Assembly (NCBI GenBank): GCA_030151365.1
Contig: JASLDW010000052.1
Location: 1 to 64,000, forward strand
Direction: 5' to 3'
From: Lysobacter sp.
GTDB lineage: Bacteria > Pseudomonadota > Gammaproteobacteria > Xanthomonadales > Xanthomonadaceae
Length of the DNA: 64,000 nt
The position numbers were made by a program, and so were the translations under genes. How positions within the stretch are numbered: position 1 is the stretch's first letter; each line of letters starts with the position of its first letter. This document shows, in pieces, positions 16,722 to 24,267 of the stretch. The notes below the pieces were generated by a model that did no database searches, had not been told where the DNA came from, and saw nothing but the letters and a program-made list of their open reading frames with translations.

Positions 16722-17612
16722 ATGAACCTGGAATCACCGAAAGTCCCCCTGGCCGATGTCGCCCACGAGACCGCCGCCCACGCGCGCGGATTGGACTGGG
16801 TGGGCATGGAGGGGATCGCCCTGCCGCTGCGCCGTGATGGCGCCACGGTACCGGCCATGGCCGATGTCTTCGTCGATCTTGTCGCCGGGACGCGCGGCAT
16901 CCACATGTCGCGCCTTTACCTGCGCCTGCGCGAATCGCTGGCCAACGGGGAAGTGGGCGTCGCCCGCATCCGTGCCTTCCTGCAGGCGTGCATCGATTCG
17001 CAAGAGGCGTTGAGCACGGCGGCGCGCCTGCGACTGCGTTTCAGCACCTTGCTCGAACGTCCGGCGCTGGCCAGCGCCAATGCCGGCTGGCGTGAATATC
17101 CGGTTGAAGTGGACGCGCAGCTTGGTCGGGACGGATTGCAGGTTGCCTTCACCGTCGACCTCCAGTACTCCAGCACCTGTCCGGCCTCGGCGGCGTTGTC
17201 GCGCCAGGTGATCTCCGAACATTTCCTGCAGGCGTTCCCGAATGGCGGCAGTGCCGCGGAAATCGCCGCATGGTTGGAATCGCCGGCCGGCATGGCGGCA
17301 ACGCCGCATGCGCAACGCAGCGTGGCGCGCGTGCGCGTCGAACTCGCCGATGGCGTGGATGAATTGCCGATCGAATCGCTGGTCGATGCGATCGAGCGCG
17401 CGCTGGGCACGCCGGTGCAGACCGCGGTCAAGCGCGAGGACGAACGCGCCTTCGCCGAAGCCAATGCCGCCAACCTGATGTTCTGCGAGGACGCCGCGCG
17501 TCGCGTTGCCGCGGTGGTATCAGCGCTGGACGCGTGCCGCCACTATCGCGTGCAGGTCAGCCATCTCGAGAGCCTGCACGCGCATGACGCGGTGGCGGTT
17601 GTCAGCGGTTAA
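16722..17612 (+). CDS. folE2: GTP cyclohydrolase FolE2
   Basis: GTP cyclohydrolase IB (296 residues), converting GTP to 7,8-dihydroneopterin triphosphate for folate and queuosine. Family blocks are complete: GTRGIHMSRLYLRL, the metal-binding Cys153 in YSSTCPASAALSRQ, ATPHAQRSVARV and NLMFCEDAARRVAA. Unlike FolE it works with several divalent metals and is often induced under zinc shortage by Zur; no Zur palindrome was recognised upstream. The queuosine link fits the presence of gluQ at 6717. Its stop TAA overlaps the convergent peptidase stop in a shared TTAA. Confidence 0.94.
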   Translation: MNLESPKVPLADVAHETAAHARGLDWVGMEGIALPLRRDGATVPAMADVFVDLVAGTRGIHMSRLYLRLRESLANGEVGVARIRAFLQACIDSQEALSTAARLRLRFSTLLERPALASANAGWREYPVEVDAQLGRDGLQVAFTVDLQYSSTCPASAALSRQVISEHFLQAFPNGGSAAEIAAWLESPAGMAATPHAQRSVARVRVELADGVDELPIESLVDAIERALGTPVQTAVKREDERAFAEANAANLMFCEDAARRVAAVVSALDACRHYRVQVSHLESLHAHDAVAVVSG

Positions 17613-18442
17613 CGCGTCCGTTCCAACACCAGCAGCGGATCGATCTTCGTCTCGAACCAGGTCATGCCCCAGTGCAGGTGTGGCCCGGTCGCGCGTCCGG
17701 TCATGCCGACCGCGCCGATGACATCGCCCTGGTGGACCACGTCGCCAGGCTTCACGTCGATCCGCGACATGTGCAGGAAATTGCTGCCGACGCCGTGGCC
17801 GTGGTCGAGCATCACCGTGCCGCCGGTGAGGAAGAATCCGGGCTGGGCCAGCGTCACCACGCCGTCGGCGGGTGCATGGATCGGCGTGCCTTGCTTGGCG
17901 GCGATGTCCATTCCGGAGTGCGGCGCTTTCGGCGTGCCGTTGAAAATGCGCTGGTTGCCGAAACGCCCGCTGACGCGACCCTGCACCGGCCAGATGAAAG
18001 CCTGTGCGAAACCGGTGCCGTCGGAATCGCTGCGGCGCGCGGCGACGATCTCGGCGTTCTCGCGGGCGATGCGCGCGGCGATCGCCGGCGGCGGATTGAC
18101 GGTATCGTCGGGGACGCCGTTGACGCGCTGGATCGGCCAGTCGCGCTTGCGGATCGCGATATCGACCTTCTGGACATGGCCATCGGGGAATCGCAGTTCG
18201 ACCGTTTGCGGGCTGGCGGCATCGCGGCCGATGCCGATCACCACGAGGCCGGCGGGCGTCGGGCGCAGGTCGTGGCCGTCGAAACGCGCCTGCGCGCCGG
18301 CGGGCAGCGTCGCGATCACCAGGCTGCCTTGCTGGACTTCGGCGGGGAATCCGCGCTGGGTGCTGTCGCGCGCGACGATCTGCACGGCGGCGAGCGGCAA
18401 CGCCATCGCGATCGCCAGCGATGCCGCCACGACGCGCCGCAT
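17609..18442 (-). CDS. Exported M23 metallopeptidase (LytM-type)
   Basis: A 277-residue envelope peptidase with a signal peptide at residues 1-19 (MRRVVAASLAIAMALPLAA). The N-terminal beta domain precedes a LytM/M23 domain in which all zinc and catalytic residues can be read: HSGMD (His, Asp), LDHGHGVGSNFLHMS and HLHWGM. Such enzymes cut peptidoglycan cross-links; exported copies with intact residues are endopeptidases rather than activators. ATG 18442 sits inside the pyrC stop (TGATG), so it is translated after pyrC. A start further upstream is excluded because that frame runs through pyrC. Link with pyrimidine synthesis is positional only. Confidence 0.9.
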   Translation of the reverse strand: MRRVVAASLAIAMALPLAAVQIVARDSTQRGFPAEVQQGSLVIATLPAGAQARFDGHDLRPTPAGLVVIGIGRDAASPQTVELRFPDGHVQKVDIAIRKRDWPIQRVNGVPDDTVNPPPAIAARIARENAEIVAARRSDSDGTGFAQAFIWPVQGRVSGRFGNQRIFNGTPKAPHSGMDIAAKQGTPIHAPADGVVTLAQPGFFLTGGTVMLDHGHGVGSNFLHMSRIDVKPGDVVHQGDVIGAVGMTGRATGPHLHWGMTWFETKIDPLLVLERTR

Positions 18443-19788
18443 CAGCGCCCGAACCGCAGGCGCTGGCCGCCGATCGCGCCGATCACGTTCGTTCCGTCCC
18501 AGACCTGTTGGCCATTGACCCAGGTCGAGGCGATGCGCGAACGGAAGGTCATGCCTTCGAACGGCGACCATCCGCATTTCGACAGCACCGCTTCGCGACG
18601 CACCGTGTAGGGTGCGTCCTCGACCAGCACCAGGTCGGCGAACTGGCCCTCGCGCACGAAGCCGCGATCGATGACATCGAACAATTGCGCCGGTGCATGC
18701 GCGGTCTTCTGAACCACCTGCGCGCGCGTGAAGTGGTCGTCGTGCACGCGTTCGAGTGCGCACTGCAGCGCGAACTGCGTCAGCGGCAGGCCACTCGGTG
18801 CCTTCATGTAGTTCTGCTGTTTTTCTTCCCAGGTGTGCGGCGCGTGGTCGGTGGCGAGCACGTCGATCACGTCGTCGGCGATCGCGCGGATCAGGGCGTC
18901 GCGGTCGCGCGCGTCCTTGATCGCCGGGTTGCACTTGATCAGGTTGCCGAGGCGCTCGTAGTCGTCGCGGGCGAACTGGAGGAAATGCACGCAGGTTTCG
19001 GCGGTGATGCGCTTGCGGCTGCCGTCGGCGCGGATCAGCGGTCCGCGTTCGAACAAATCCAGCTCTTCCGCGGTCGAAATGTGCAACACGTGGAGGCGGG
19101 CATCGTGGCGACGCGCCAGTTCCACCGCCAGGCGCGACGACTTCAGGCAGGCCTCGCGGCTGCGGATGTCGGGATGGAAGCGCACCGGGATGTCGTCGCC
19201 GTACTGCGCGACGTAGCCGGCGAGCGTCTCGTCGATCATCGGTGTGTCTTCGCAGTGGGTGATGATCGGCACCGGCGCATCGCGGAAGATGCCGTCGAGC
19301 ACGTCCGGGTTGTCGACCAGCATGTTGCCGGTCGACGCGCCCATGAACACTTTCACGCCCGGCGAGGCCTTGGGATCGAGGCTGCGGATCTGTTCGAGGT
19401 TGTCGTTGCTGGCACCGAAATAGAAACCGTAGTTGGCGCGGGCGCGGCCGGCGGCATTGGCGTATTTCGCTTCCAGCGTGGCGTGGTCGAGCGTCGGCGG
19501 CTTGGTGTTCGGCATGTCCATGAAGCTGGTGGTGCCACCGGCCACGGCTGCGGTCGATTCGGTCGCGATGTCGCCCTTGTGGGTCAGACCGGGGTCACGG
19601 AAATGCACCTGGGCATCGATCATGCCCGGCATCAGCCAGGCGCCGCGGGCATCGACCACCTGTTCGCCGGGTTTGGCGGCGAGGCTGTCGCCGATCAGCC
19701 CGATGCGTTCGTCCTCGATGCGGACGTCGGCATCGAATTCGCGGCCATCGGTGACGACGCGGGCATTGGTGATGAGGATCGAGGGCAT
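18442..19788 (-). CDS. pyrC: Dihydroorotase
   Basis: Zinc amidohydrolase of 448 residues that cyclises carbamoyl aspartate to dihydroorotate in pyrimidine synthesis. Visible features are the metal-binding DAQVHFRDPGLTHKGD (His-Phe-Arg, with Gln-Val in place of the usual xHxH start), MDMPNTKPPT, VKVFMGASTGNML, THCEDTPMI, LHISTAEE and the catalytic ATDHAPHTWEEK. Length and the FRDPG pattern fit the long dihydroorotase class. The first histidine of the HxH pair is Gln in AQVHF, which should be checked for effect on metal binding, though related proteobacterial enzymes share this. The gene precedes the M23 gene with overlapping codons. Confidence 0.9.
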   Translation of the reverse strand: MPSILITNARVVTDGREFDADVRIEDERIGLIGDSLAAKPGEQVVDARGAWLMPGMIDAQVHFRDPGLTHKGDIATESTAAVAGGTTSFMDMPNTKPPTLDHATLEAKYANAAGRARANYGFYFGASNDNLEQIRSLDPKASPGVKVFMGASTGNMLVDNPDVLDGIFRDAPVPIITHCEDTPMIDETLAGYVAQYGDDIPVRFHPDIRSREACLKSSRLAVELARRHDARLHVLHISTAEELDLFERGPLIRADGSRKRITAETCVHFLQFARDDYERLGNLIKCNPAIKDARDRDALIRAIADDVIDVLATDHAPHTWEEKQQNYMKAPSGLPLTQFALQCALERVHDDHFTRAQVVQKTAHAPAQLFDVIDRGFVREGQFADLVLVEDAPYTVRREAVLSKCGWSPFEGMTFRSRIASTWVNGQQVWDGTNVIGAIGGQRLRFGR

Positions 19789-19800
19789 CGTCGGGTCCGG

Positions 19801-20037
19801 TCAGGCGGGCGGCACGGGGTCGTGGCCGCCGGGGTGGAGGGGATGGCAGCGGCCCACGCGCCTGGCCGCCAGCCAGCTGCCGCGGATCGGCCCGTGGAGC
19901 CGGACCGCCTCCATCGCATAGGTGGAGCAGCTGGGGTGGAAGCGGCAACGCTGGCCGAGCAGGGGGCTGATCAACAGTTTGTAGCCACGCAACAGCCCGA
20001 TCAGCAGGCCCGAGATGAGGTCACGCAGCAGGTTCAC
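19801..20037 (-). CDS. yidD: Membrane protein insertion efficiency factor YidD
   Basis: A 78-residue membrane-associated protein that helps YidC insert proteins. It shows the family pattern GYKLLISPLLGQRCRFHPSCSTYAMEA with conserved cysteines and RCHPLHPGGHDPVP near the end, and an N-terminal amphipathic helix. In most proteobacteria yidD lies between rnpA and yidC near the origin; here it is separated and followed by pyrC after 12 bases, the usual arrangement in Xanthomonas-type genomes being unverified. It is divergent from dksA. Confidence 0.92.
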   Translation of the reverse strand: MNLLRDLISGLLIGLLRGYKLLISPLLGQRCRFHPSCSTYAMEAVRLHGPIRGSWLAARRVGRCHPLHPGGHDPVPPA

Positions 20038-20153
20038 GGGAAATCACCAAATGTCCACGCGATCAGGTGCAGCATCCAGCGCTTGCCGAGGGGGAGTGGG
20101 CAGGTTATAACAGCCGGCTTCCCGCGCTCAAGGGATCTCGTAAGGACGTCGAA

Positions 20154-21134
20154 GTGGCAGTCAAGAAAACCGCAAAAACCCCCGCCAAGCCCGTCAAGAA
20201 GGCCGCCGCCAAGAAAGCCGCGGCGCCTGCCCCGAAGAAAGCCCCCGTGAGCAAGAAACCGGTCGCCAAGGCACCGGCCAAGCCCGTCGCCAAGGCCGCC
20301 GCCCCGGCAAAGAAGGCCGCGCCGGCCAAGGCCGCCACGCCTGCGAAGAAGCCCGCAGCGGCGCCCGCCAAGTCCGTTCCCGCCAAGAAGCCGACTCCGG
20401 CGCCTGTCGCCAAGACCGCGCCCGTGAAGGCTGCGGCACCCGCCAAGGCTGCGCCGGCCAAGCCTGTCGCCGCGCCTGCTCCGAAGGCGGCTCCGGCCAA
20501 GTCCGTTGCCGCGCCAGCGCCGAAGGCGGTCCCCGCCAAGCCCGCTACGGCCAAGGCCGCCGCGAAGCCCGTTGCCGCGCCGGTCCCGGTGCCGCCGGCA
20601 CCGCGTCCCCCGGTGCCGCGCCCGACCGGCAAGGTCGCGGTGGCGATCACCCCGGTGGTCAAGGAGCCGGTCGTCCGCGGCAAGCTGCGCGTGGTCGAGT
20701 ACAAGACCGACGAGGCGACTGGCCGCCCCATCCTGCCCGCCGGCTACAAGCCGCAGGCGGACGAGGAATACATGAGCGCACTGCAGCTCGAGTATTTCCG
20801 CCAGAAGCTGCTGGAACGCCGCGCAGAACTGGTCGAGGAATCCAAGCAGACCATCGAGAACCTCAAGGAAGAAGTGCGCGATGTCGGCGACGATGCCGAG
20901 CGCGCCAGCCGCGAGACCGAGAACGCGCTGGAACTGCGTACCCGCGACCGCTACCGCAAGCTGATCAGCAAGCTCGACAGCACGCTCAAGCGCGTCGACA
21001 GCGGCGAATACGGCTACTGCGTCGACACCGGCGAGGAAATCGGCCTCGATCGCCTGGAAGCCCGCCCGCAGGCGGAGCGCACCATCGATGCGCAGGAACG
21101 CTGGGAGCACCTGCAGAAGCAGCAGGGCGATTGA
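20154..21134 (+). CDS. dksA: DksA-family RNA polymerase regulator with long Ala/Lys/Pro N-terminal tail
   Basis: A 326-residue protein in two parts. Residues about 2-195 are low-complexity Ala/Lys/Pro repeats (KKAAAKKAAAPAPKKAP type) resembling the histone H1-like tails of some bacterial DNA-binding proteins. Residues 197-326 are a DksA core: EEYMSALQLEYFRQ, a coiled coil whose tip reads GDDAERASRETE, and GEYGYCVDTGEEIGLDRLEARP. Of the four zinc cysteines of Escherichia coli DksA only one remains (CVDT...TIDA). DksA works in the RNA polymerase secondary channel with ppGpp. GTG 20154 was chosen because of the TAAGGA site upstream. Confidence 0.88.
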   Translation: MAVKKTAKTPAKPVKKAAAKKAAAPAPKKAPVSKKPVAKAPAKPVAKAAAPAKKAAPAKAATPAKKPAAAPAKSVPAKKPTPAPVAKTAPVKAAAPAKAAPAKPVAAPAPKAAPAKSVAAPAPKAVPAKPATAKAAAKPVAAPVPVPPAPRPPVPRPTGKVAVAITPVVKEPVVRGKLRVVEYKTDEATGRPILPAGYKPQADEEYMSALQLEYFRQKLLERRAELVEESKQTIENLKEEVRDVGDDAERASRETENALELRTRDRYRKLISKLDSTLKRVDSGEYGYCVDTGEEIGLDRLEARPQAERTIDAQERWEHLQKQQGD

Positions 21135-21136
21135 CC

Positions 21137-21535
21137 GTGCCGGGAGATTCCCTGCGGACCCTGTCCGCCAGTCTTGGCTGCGCGATTGCCATGATGCTGG
21201 CAGGCTGCGCCAAGCCGGATGCCGGCAACGCTGCAGGTGTAGCCCAGCCGAAAGCGAAGGAAGTCGCCGTGTCGTCGACGGTGGCCGATGCCAATTTGCC
21301 GAAGGAATGTTTCGAGGCGGAAGAGGCCCAGAAGGCCTGCACCGGCAACCAGGCGGCGAACATGACCAAATACGGCCAGGCCGCCGGCGCCAAGCAGTTG
21401 ATGGACGCGCTGCCCGTGGAGATGGAAAAGACCAAGGCGCGCTGGCGTGCGAACCCGAACAAGGACGGGCTTGCACAGTCGTGCCGGATGATGCGCGACA
21501 TGTTGCGTGGCGCGCCGCAATGCAAGTTGCTGTGA
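21137..21535 (+). CDS. Putative lipoprotein of unknown function
   Basis: A 132-residue protein with a lipoprotein signal: a hydrophobic stretch (LGCAIAMMLAGC) ending in lipobox LAGC, so the mature protein starts at that Cys. The mature part contains four more cysteines (ECFEAEEAQKAC, SCRMM, QCKLL), which could form two disulfides. No family was recognised. Starts possible are GTG 21137 or TTG 21131, the latter overlapping the dksA stop; only three bases separate it from dksA, so they are probably cotranscribed and both end at the terminator downstream. Confidence 0.7.
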   Translation: MPGDSLRTLSASLGCAIAMMLAGCAKPDAGNAAGVAQPKAKEVAVSSTVADANLPKECFEAEEAQKACTGNQAANMTKYGQAAGAKQLMDALPVEMEKTKARWRANPNKDGLAQSCRMMRDMLRGAPQCKLL

Positions 21536-21561
21536 CGCGCCAAGCGTTGCGATGAAACAGG

Positions 21562-21585
21562 ACCCGGCTCAGGCCGGGTTTTTTT
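21562..21585 (+). terminator. Rho-independent terminator after dksA-lipoprotein operon
   Basis: Stem ACCCGGC (21562-21568) and GCCGGGT (21573-21579) with a TCAG loop is followed by seven consecutive T. It ends the plus-strand operon just before the convergent CDSGH-type gene stop at 21600. This is the clearest intrinsic terminator in the window. Confidence 0.93.
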
Positions 21586-21599
21586 GTTTTTCCGGGCGA

Positions 21600-22241
21600 T
21601 CAGGCGCCGTCGGCCTCGAAGCCGGCCTTGCGATGCGAGCCGTCGCAGAACGGCTTGTTCCGCGAATGGCCGCAGCGACACAGCCAGGTTTCGGTGACGC
21701 GGTCGATGGTGTGGCCGGTCCCGCTGACGACTTCGAGATTGCCGCTCACCTTCAGCGGGCCGTTGTGTTGCGGTTCGACCGCCAATTCGCCATCGCGCGC
21801 CGCCAGCGCTTCCGATTTCTTCGGCGCCGGCTCGCCGGTGGCATGGAAGCCGCCTTCGATATGGCTGTTGTCGCAATAGGGCTTGTGCTTCGACAGGCCG
21901 CAGCGACACAGCGTGCGTCGCAGGCCGGCATCCTCACCGGCGACTTTCAGCGGCGCGTTGAAGGCCAGCGGTCCGTTCTCGCGCAGGCGTACGGTGTTGA
22001 CGATCGGCGCGGGCTCTTCCTTGCCGCCGTCATGGCGCTGGTACTGGATCGCGCCGGAAGGGCACATGCGCGCGGTCAGCACCACGTCTTCCACCGATTG
22101 CGCATCGGGGTGGATCCATTCGCCGTCGACATTGGGCACGAAGACGTCGGGATGGGTGAGCACGCAGTTGCGCGAGTGGATGCAGCGGCTGCCGTCGAAC
22201 ACGATGGTGACGTGCTTGCCGCGAACGGTTTCGATGGACAT
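21600..22241 (-). CDS. Fer4_19 plus double CDGSH iron-sulfur protein
   Basis: A 213-residue iron-sulfur protein. The N-terminal third is a divergent ferredoxin-like domain with Cys20, Cys26 and Cys60 (Fer4_19 type). Two CDGSH/mitoNEET-type 2Fe-2S sites follow: Cys112, Cys114, Cys123, His127 (CRCGLSKHKPYCDNSH) and Cys188, Cys190, Cys199, His203 (CRCGHSRNKPFCDGSH). The first has Asn in place of Gly in CDGSH. The three-cysteine, one-histidine ligation makes clusters redox- and pH-sensitive; electron or cluster transfer is likely, with partner unknown. ATG 22241 gives MSIETVRGK; longer readings overlap the next gene. Confidence 0.88.
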   Translation of the reverse strand: MSIETVRGKHVTIVFDGSRCIHSRNCVLTHPDVFVPNVDGEWIHPDAQSVEDVVLTARMCPSGAIQYQRHDGGKEEPAPIVNTVRLRENGPLAFNAPLKVAGEDAGLRRTLCRCGLSKHKPYCDNSHIEGGFHATGEPAPKKSEALAARDGELAVEPQHNGPLKVSGNLEVVSGTGHTIDRVTETWLCRCGHSRNKPFCDGSHRKAGFEADGA

Positions 22242-22269
22242 GCGCCTGCTCCGTCGGGATGGAAGGAGT

Positions 22270-22539
22270 CTACGCCCGTGGGCTCCGACGAAGGCGGCGC
22301 TGCAGCCACCAGGCGAACAGCACGGGAACGCCGGCATTGGCGAGCAGGAAGGGCAGCTCTTCCGCCACCGCGTAACCGGCACGGGCGACGCCCAGCCACA
22401 TGTTGTAGCCGCACGCGGCGACCCACGCGATGGCGTAGGCGAGAAAAGCCGTGCGCAGGGCGCGGGCGTCGCGCCGGAACACGAACATCGCCAGCGTGGC
22501 CAGCGCGATGCCGATGACGATGATGATCAGCGTGCGCAC
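22270..22539 (-). CDS. Small membrane protein, unknown
   Basis: An 89-residue protein with three likely transmembrane helices (LIIIVIGIALATLAMFVF, TAFLAYAIAWVAACGYNMWL and LPFLLANAGVPVLFAWWL) and a basic C-terminus (QRRLRRSPRA). GTG 22539 is preceded by AAGGAG at good spacing, which supports the start. No family was recognised. It ends 28 bases before the CDGSH gene start and is probably in the same transcript. Confidence 0.7.
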   Translation of the reverse strand: MRTLIIIVIGIALATLAMFVFRRDARALRTAFLAYAIAWVAACGYNMWLGVARAGYAVAEELPFLLANAGVPVLFAWWLQRRLRRSPRA

Positions 22540-22591
22540 CCGGTTCTCCTTCCGGCATCGACACGATGTCGATGCATGGGGCGAGTATGCC

Positions 22592-23833
22592 TCAGTGGAG
22601 GTCGCGCAGATCCAGCTTGCGCAGTTTGGGCGCGCGCCAGGCGGTGATGCCGACCACGCCGAGGGTCACGCAGCCGCCGGTGATGATCGCCGGCACCAGG
22701 CCGAGCAGGCGCGCCATCACGCCGTCGTAGAAGGCGCCGAGTTCGTTCGACGAGCTGATGAAGATGCTGTTGATCGACGAGACGCGGCCACGCATTTCGT
22801 CCGGCGTCACCAGTTGCAGGATGGTCGAGCGCAGCACCACCGATACGCCGTCGCACATGCCGTAAAGCACCAGCAGCGCGCCCGACAGCCACAGGTTGCG
22901 CGACAGCGCGAAGGCGATCGTGCACAGCCCGAATCCGGAGACGGCGTACATCAGCACGCGTCCGGCGTGGCGTTCCAGCGGATGGCGGGCCAGCCACAGC
23001 GCGACCACGATCGACCCCGCCGCGGGCATGCCGCGCATCACCCCGAAGGCTTCGGGGCCGGCGTGGAGAATGTCCTTGATGAAGGCCGGCAGCATCGACA
23101 CCGCGCCGCCGAGCAGCACCGAGAACATGTCGAGCGCCATCGCGCCGAGCATGACCTGTTGCGAGAACACGAAGCGCAGGCCTTCGCGGATGCTGGCGAA
23201 CACCGGCTCGCGTTGCGGTGGCGGCGGCGGTTCGGTCACGGCCAGCGTGAACACCGCGACCGCGGCGGCGAGGCCGAGCAGGAAGGACACCAGATAAGCG
23301 GTCTGCAGGCCGGCCCAGCCGGTGAGCGCGCCGCCCAGTGCCGGTCCGAACACCAGGCCGGTCTGGAACACCACGCTGCCGAGGCTGGCGCCGCGCACGA
23401 ACTGTTCGCGTGGCAGCACGCGCGCGAACAACGCGTTGTAGACCGGACCGAGGAAGGAACGCACGACGCCGTTCAAGCCGACGGCGACGTACATCAGGGC
23501 GAGATTGCCGTGCAGCGCCGGCGTGCGCGCGACCAGCAAAAGCAACAGCGGCGTCGTGGCGAGGCCGAGGCAGGCGACCGCGCCGAGCTTGCGTCGCGGC
23601 AGGTGGTCGACGAGATAGCCGGCGAACGGCGCGACCACGAAGAACGGCAGCACTTCGGCGAGGCCGATCATGCCAAGCGCGAACGGACTGCGCGTCAGTT
23701 CGTAGACGTGCCAGCCGACCGTGACCGCGGCGATCTGGTAGCACAGCATCGTGCAGATGCGATACGTCATCAGTTGCAGGAAACCGCGATTGCGCAGGGG
23801 CGATGCGGCGAGTGCGGTCACGGTGTCGTTCAC
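22592..23833 (-). CDS. MFS transporter (EntS/DUF894-like)
   Basis: A 12-helix major facilitator of 413 residues. The loop between helices 2 and 3 carries the MFS-A pattern AGYLVDHLPRRKLGA, and the second half repeats RHPLERHAGRVL. Motifs VRSFLGPVYNALFARVLPREQ and VFQTGLVFGPALGGALTGW resemble the EntS/MFS_3 group of exporters of siderophores or drugs. Substrate cannot be told from sequence. Start GTG 23833 overlaps the sufE stop (GTGA), so translation is coupled to sufE; the frame stays open further upstream but inside sufE. Confidence 0.85.
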   Translation of the reverse strand: MNDTVTALAASPLRNRGFLQLMTYRICTMLCYQIAAVTVGWHVYELTRSPFALGMIGLAEVLPFFVVAPFAGYLVDHLPRRKLGAVACLGLATTPLLLLLVARTPALHGNLALMYVAVGLNGVVRSFLGPVYNALFARVLPREQFVRGASLGSVVFQTGLVFGPALGGALTGWAGLQTAYLVSFLLGLAAAVAVFTLAVTEPPPPPQREPVFASIREGLRFVFSQQVMLGAMALDMFSVLLGGAVSMLPAFIKDILHAGPEAFGVMRGMPAAGSIVVALWLARHPLERHAGRVLMYAVSGFGLCTIAFALSRNLWLSGALLVLYGMCDGVSVVLRSTILQLVTPDEMRGRVSSINSIFISSSNELGAFYDGVMARLLGLVPAIITGGCVTLGVVGITAWRAPKLRKLDLRDLH

Positions 23834-24267
23834 TGGGCCTGCGCTGCGGTGGTCTTGATGAAGTCGAGCAGGGCGGCGAGGCCGTTGCTGCGCGTGGGCG
23901 ACAGGTGCTTGGCGAGGCCGATCGTGGAGATGTAGTCCGGCGAGGTCGCGAGGATCTCGCTGGCCGGGCGACCGGAATACACGCGCAATGCGAGATAGAT
24001 CAGGCCCGACACGATCGCCGAATCGCTGATGGCGCGGAAATCGAGGCGCGCGGCATTGCCGCTGGCGACGATCCACACCTTCGACTGGCAGCCGAGCAGG
24101 CGATGTTCCTCGGTCTTCAGCGAGTCCGGGAGATCGGGCAGCTTGCGACCGAGATCGATCAGGTACTGGTAACGCTCCGACCAGTCGCCGAACAGCGAGA
24201 ACTCGTCGGCGATCGCGGCCTGGGCTTCGGCGGCGGTGGCTTCAAGCGGGAATGGCGACTCGCTCAT
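23830..24267 (-). CDS. SufE-family cysteine desulfurase partner
   Basis: A 145-residue SufE/CsdE protein, which accepts persulfide sulfur from SufS/CsdA for iron-sulfur cluster assembly. The acceptor cysteine is Cys60 in the conserved HRLLGCQSKVWI; later conserved blocks are DSAIVSGLIYLALRVYSGR and LSPTRSNGL. No suf genes flank it; it lies between cysS and an MFS transporter, with overlapping codons on both sides (ATGA with cysS, GTGA with the transporter). The cysteine-related neighbour cysS may be coincidental. Confidence 0.88.
   Translation of the reverse strand: MSESPFPLEATAAEAQAAIADEFSLFGDWSERYQYLIDLGRKLPDLPDSLKTEEHRLLGCQSKVWIVASGNAARLDFRAISDSAIVSGLIYLALRVYSGRPASEILATSPDYISTIGLAKHLSPTRSNGLAALLDFIKTTAAQAQ

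Noticed and set aside
20154..20640. Tandem-repeat or satellite DNA
   Set aside because: The repeated GCC AAG-type bases are codons for the Ala/Lys/Pro tail in frame with DksA, with codon changes between units, and are better explained as low-complexity protein.
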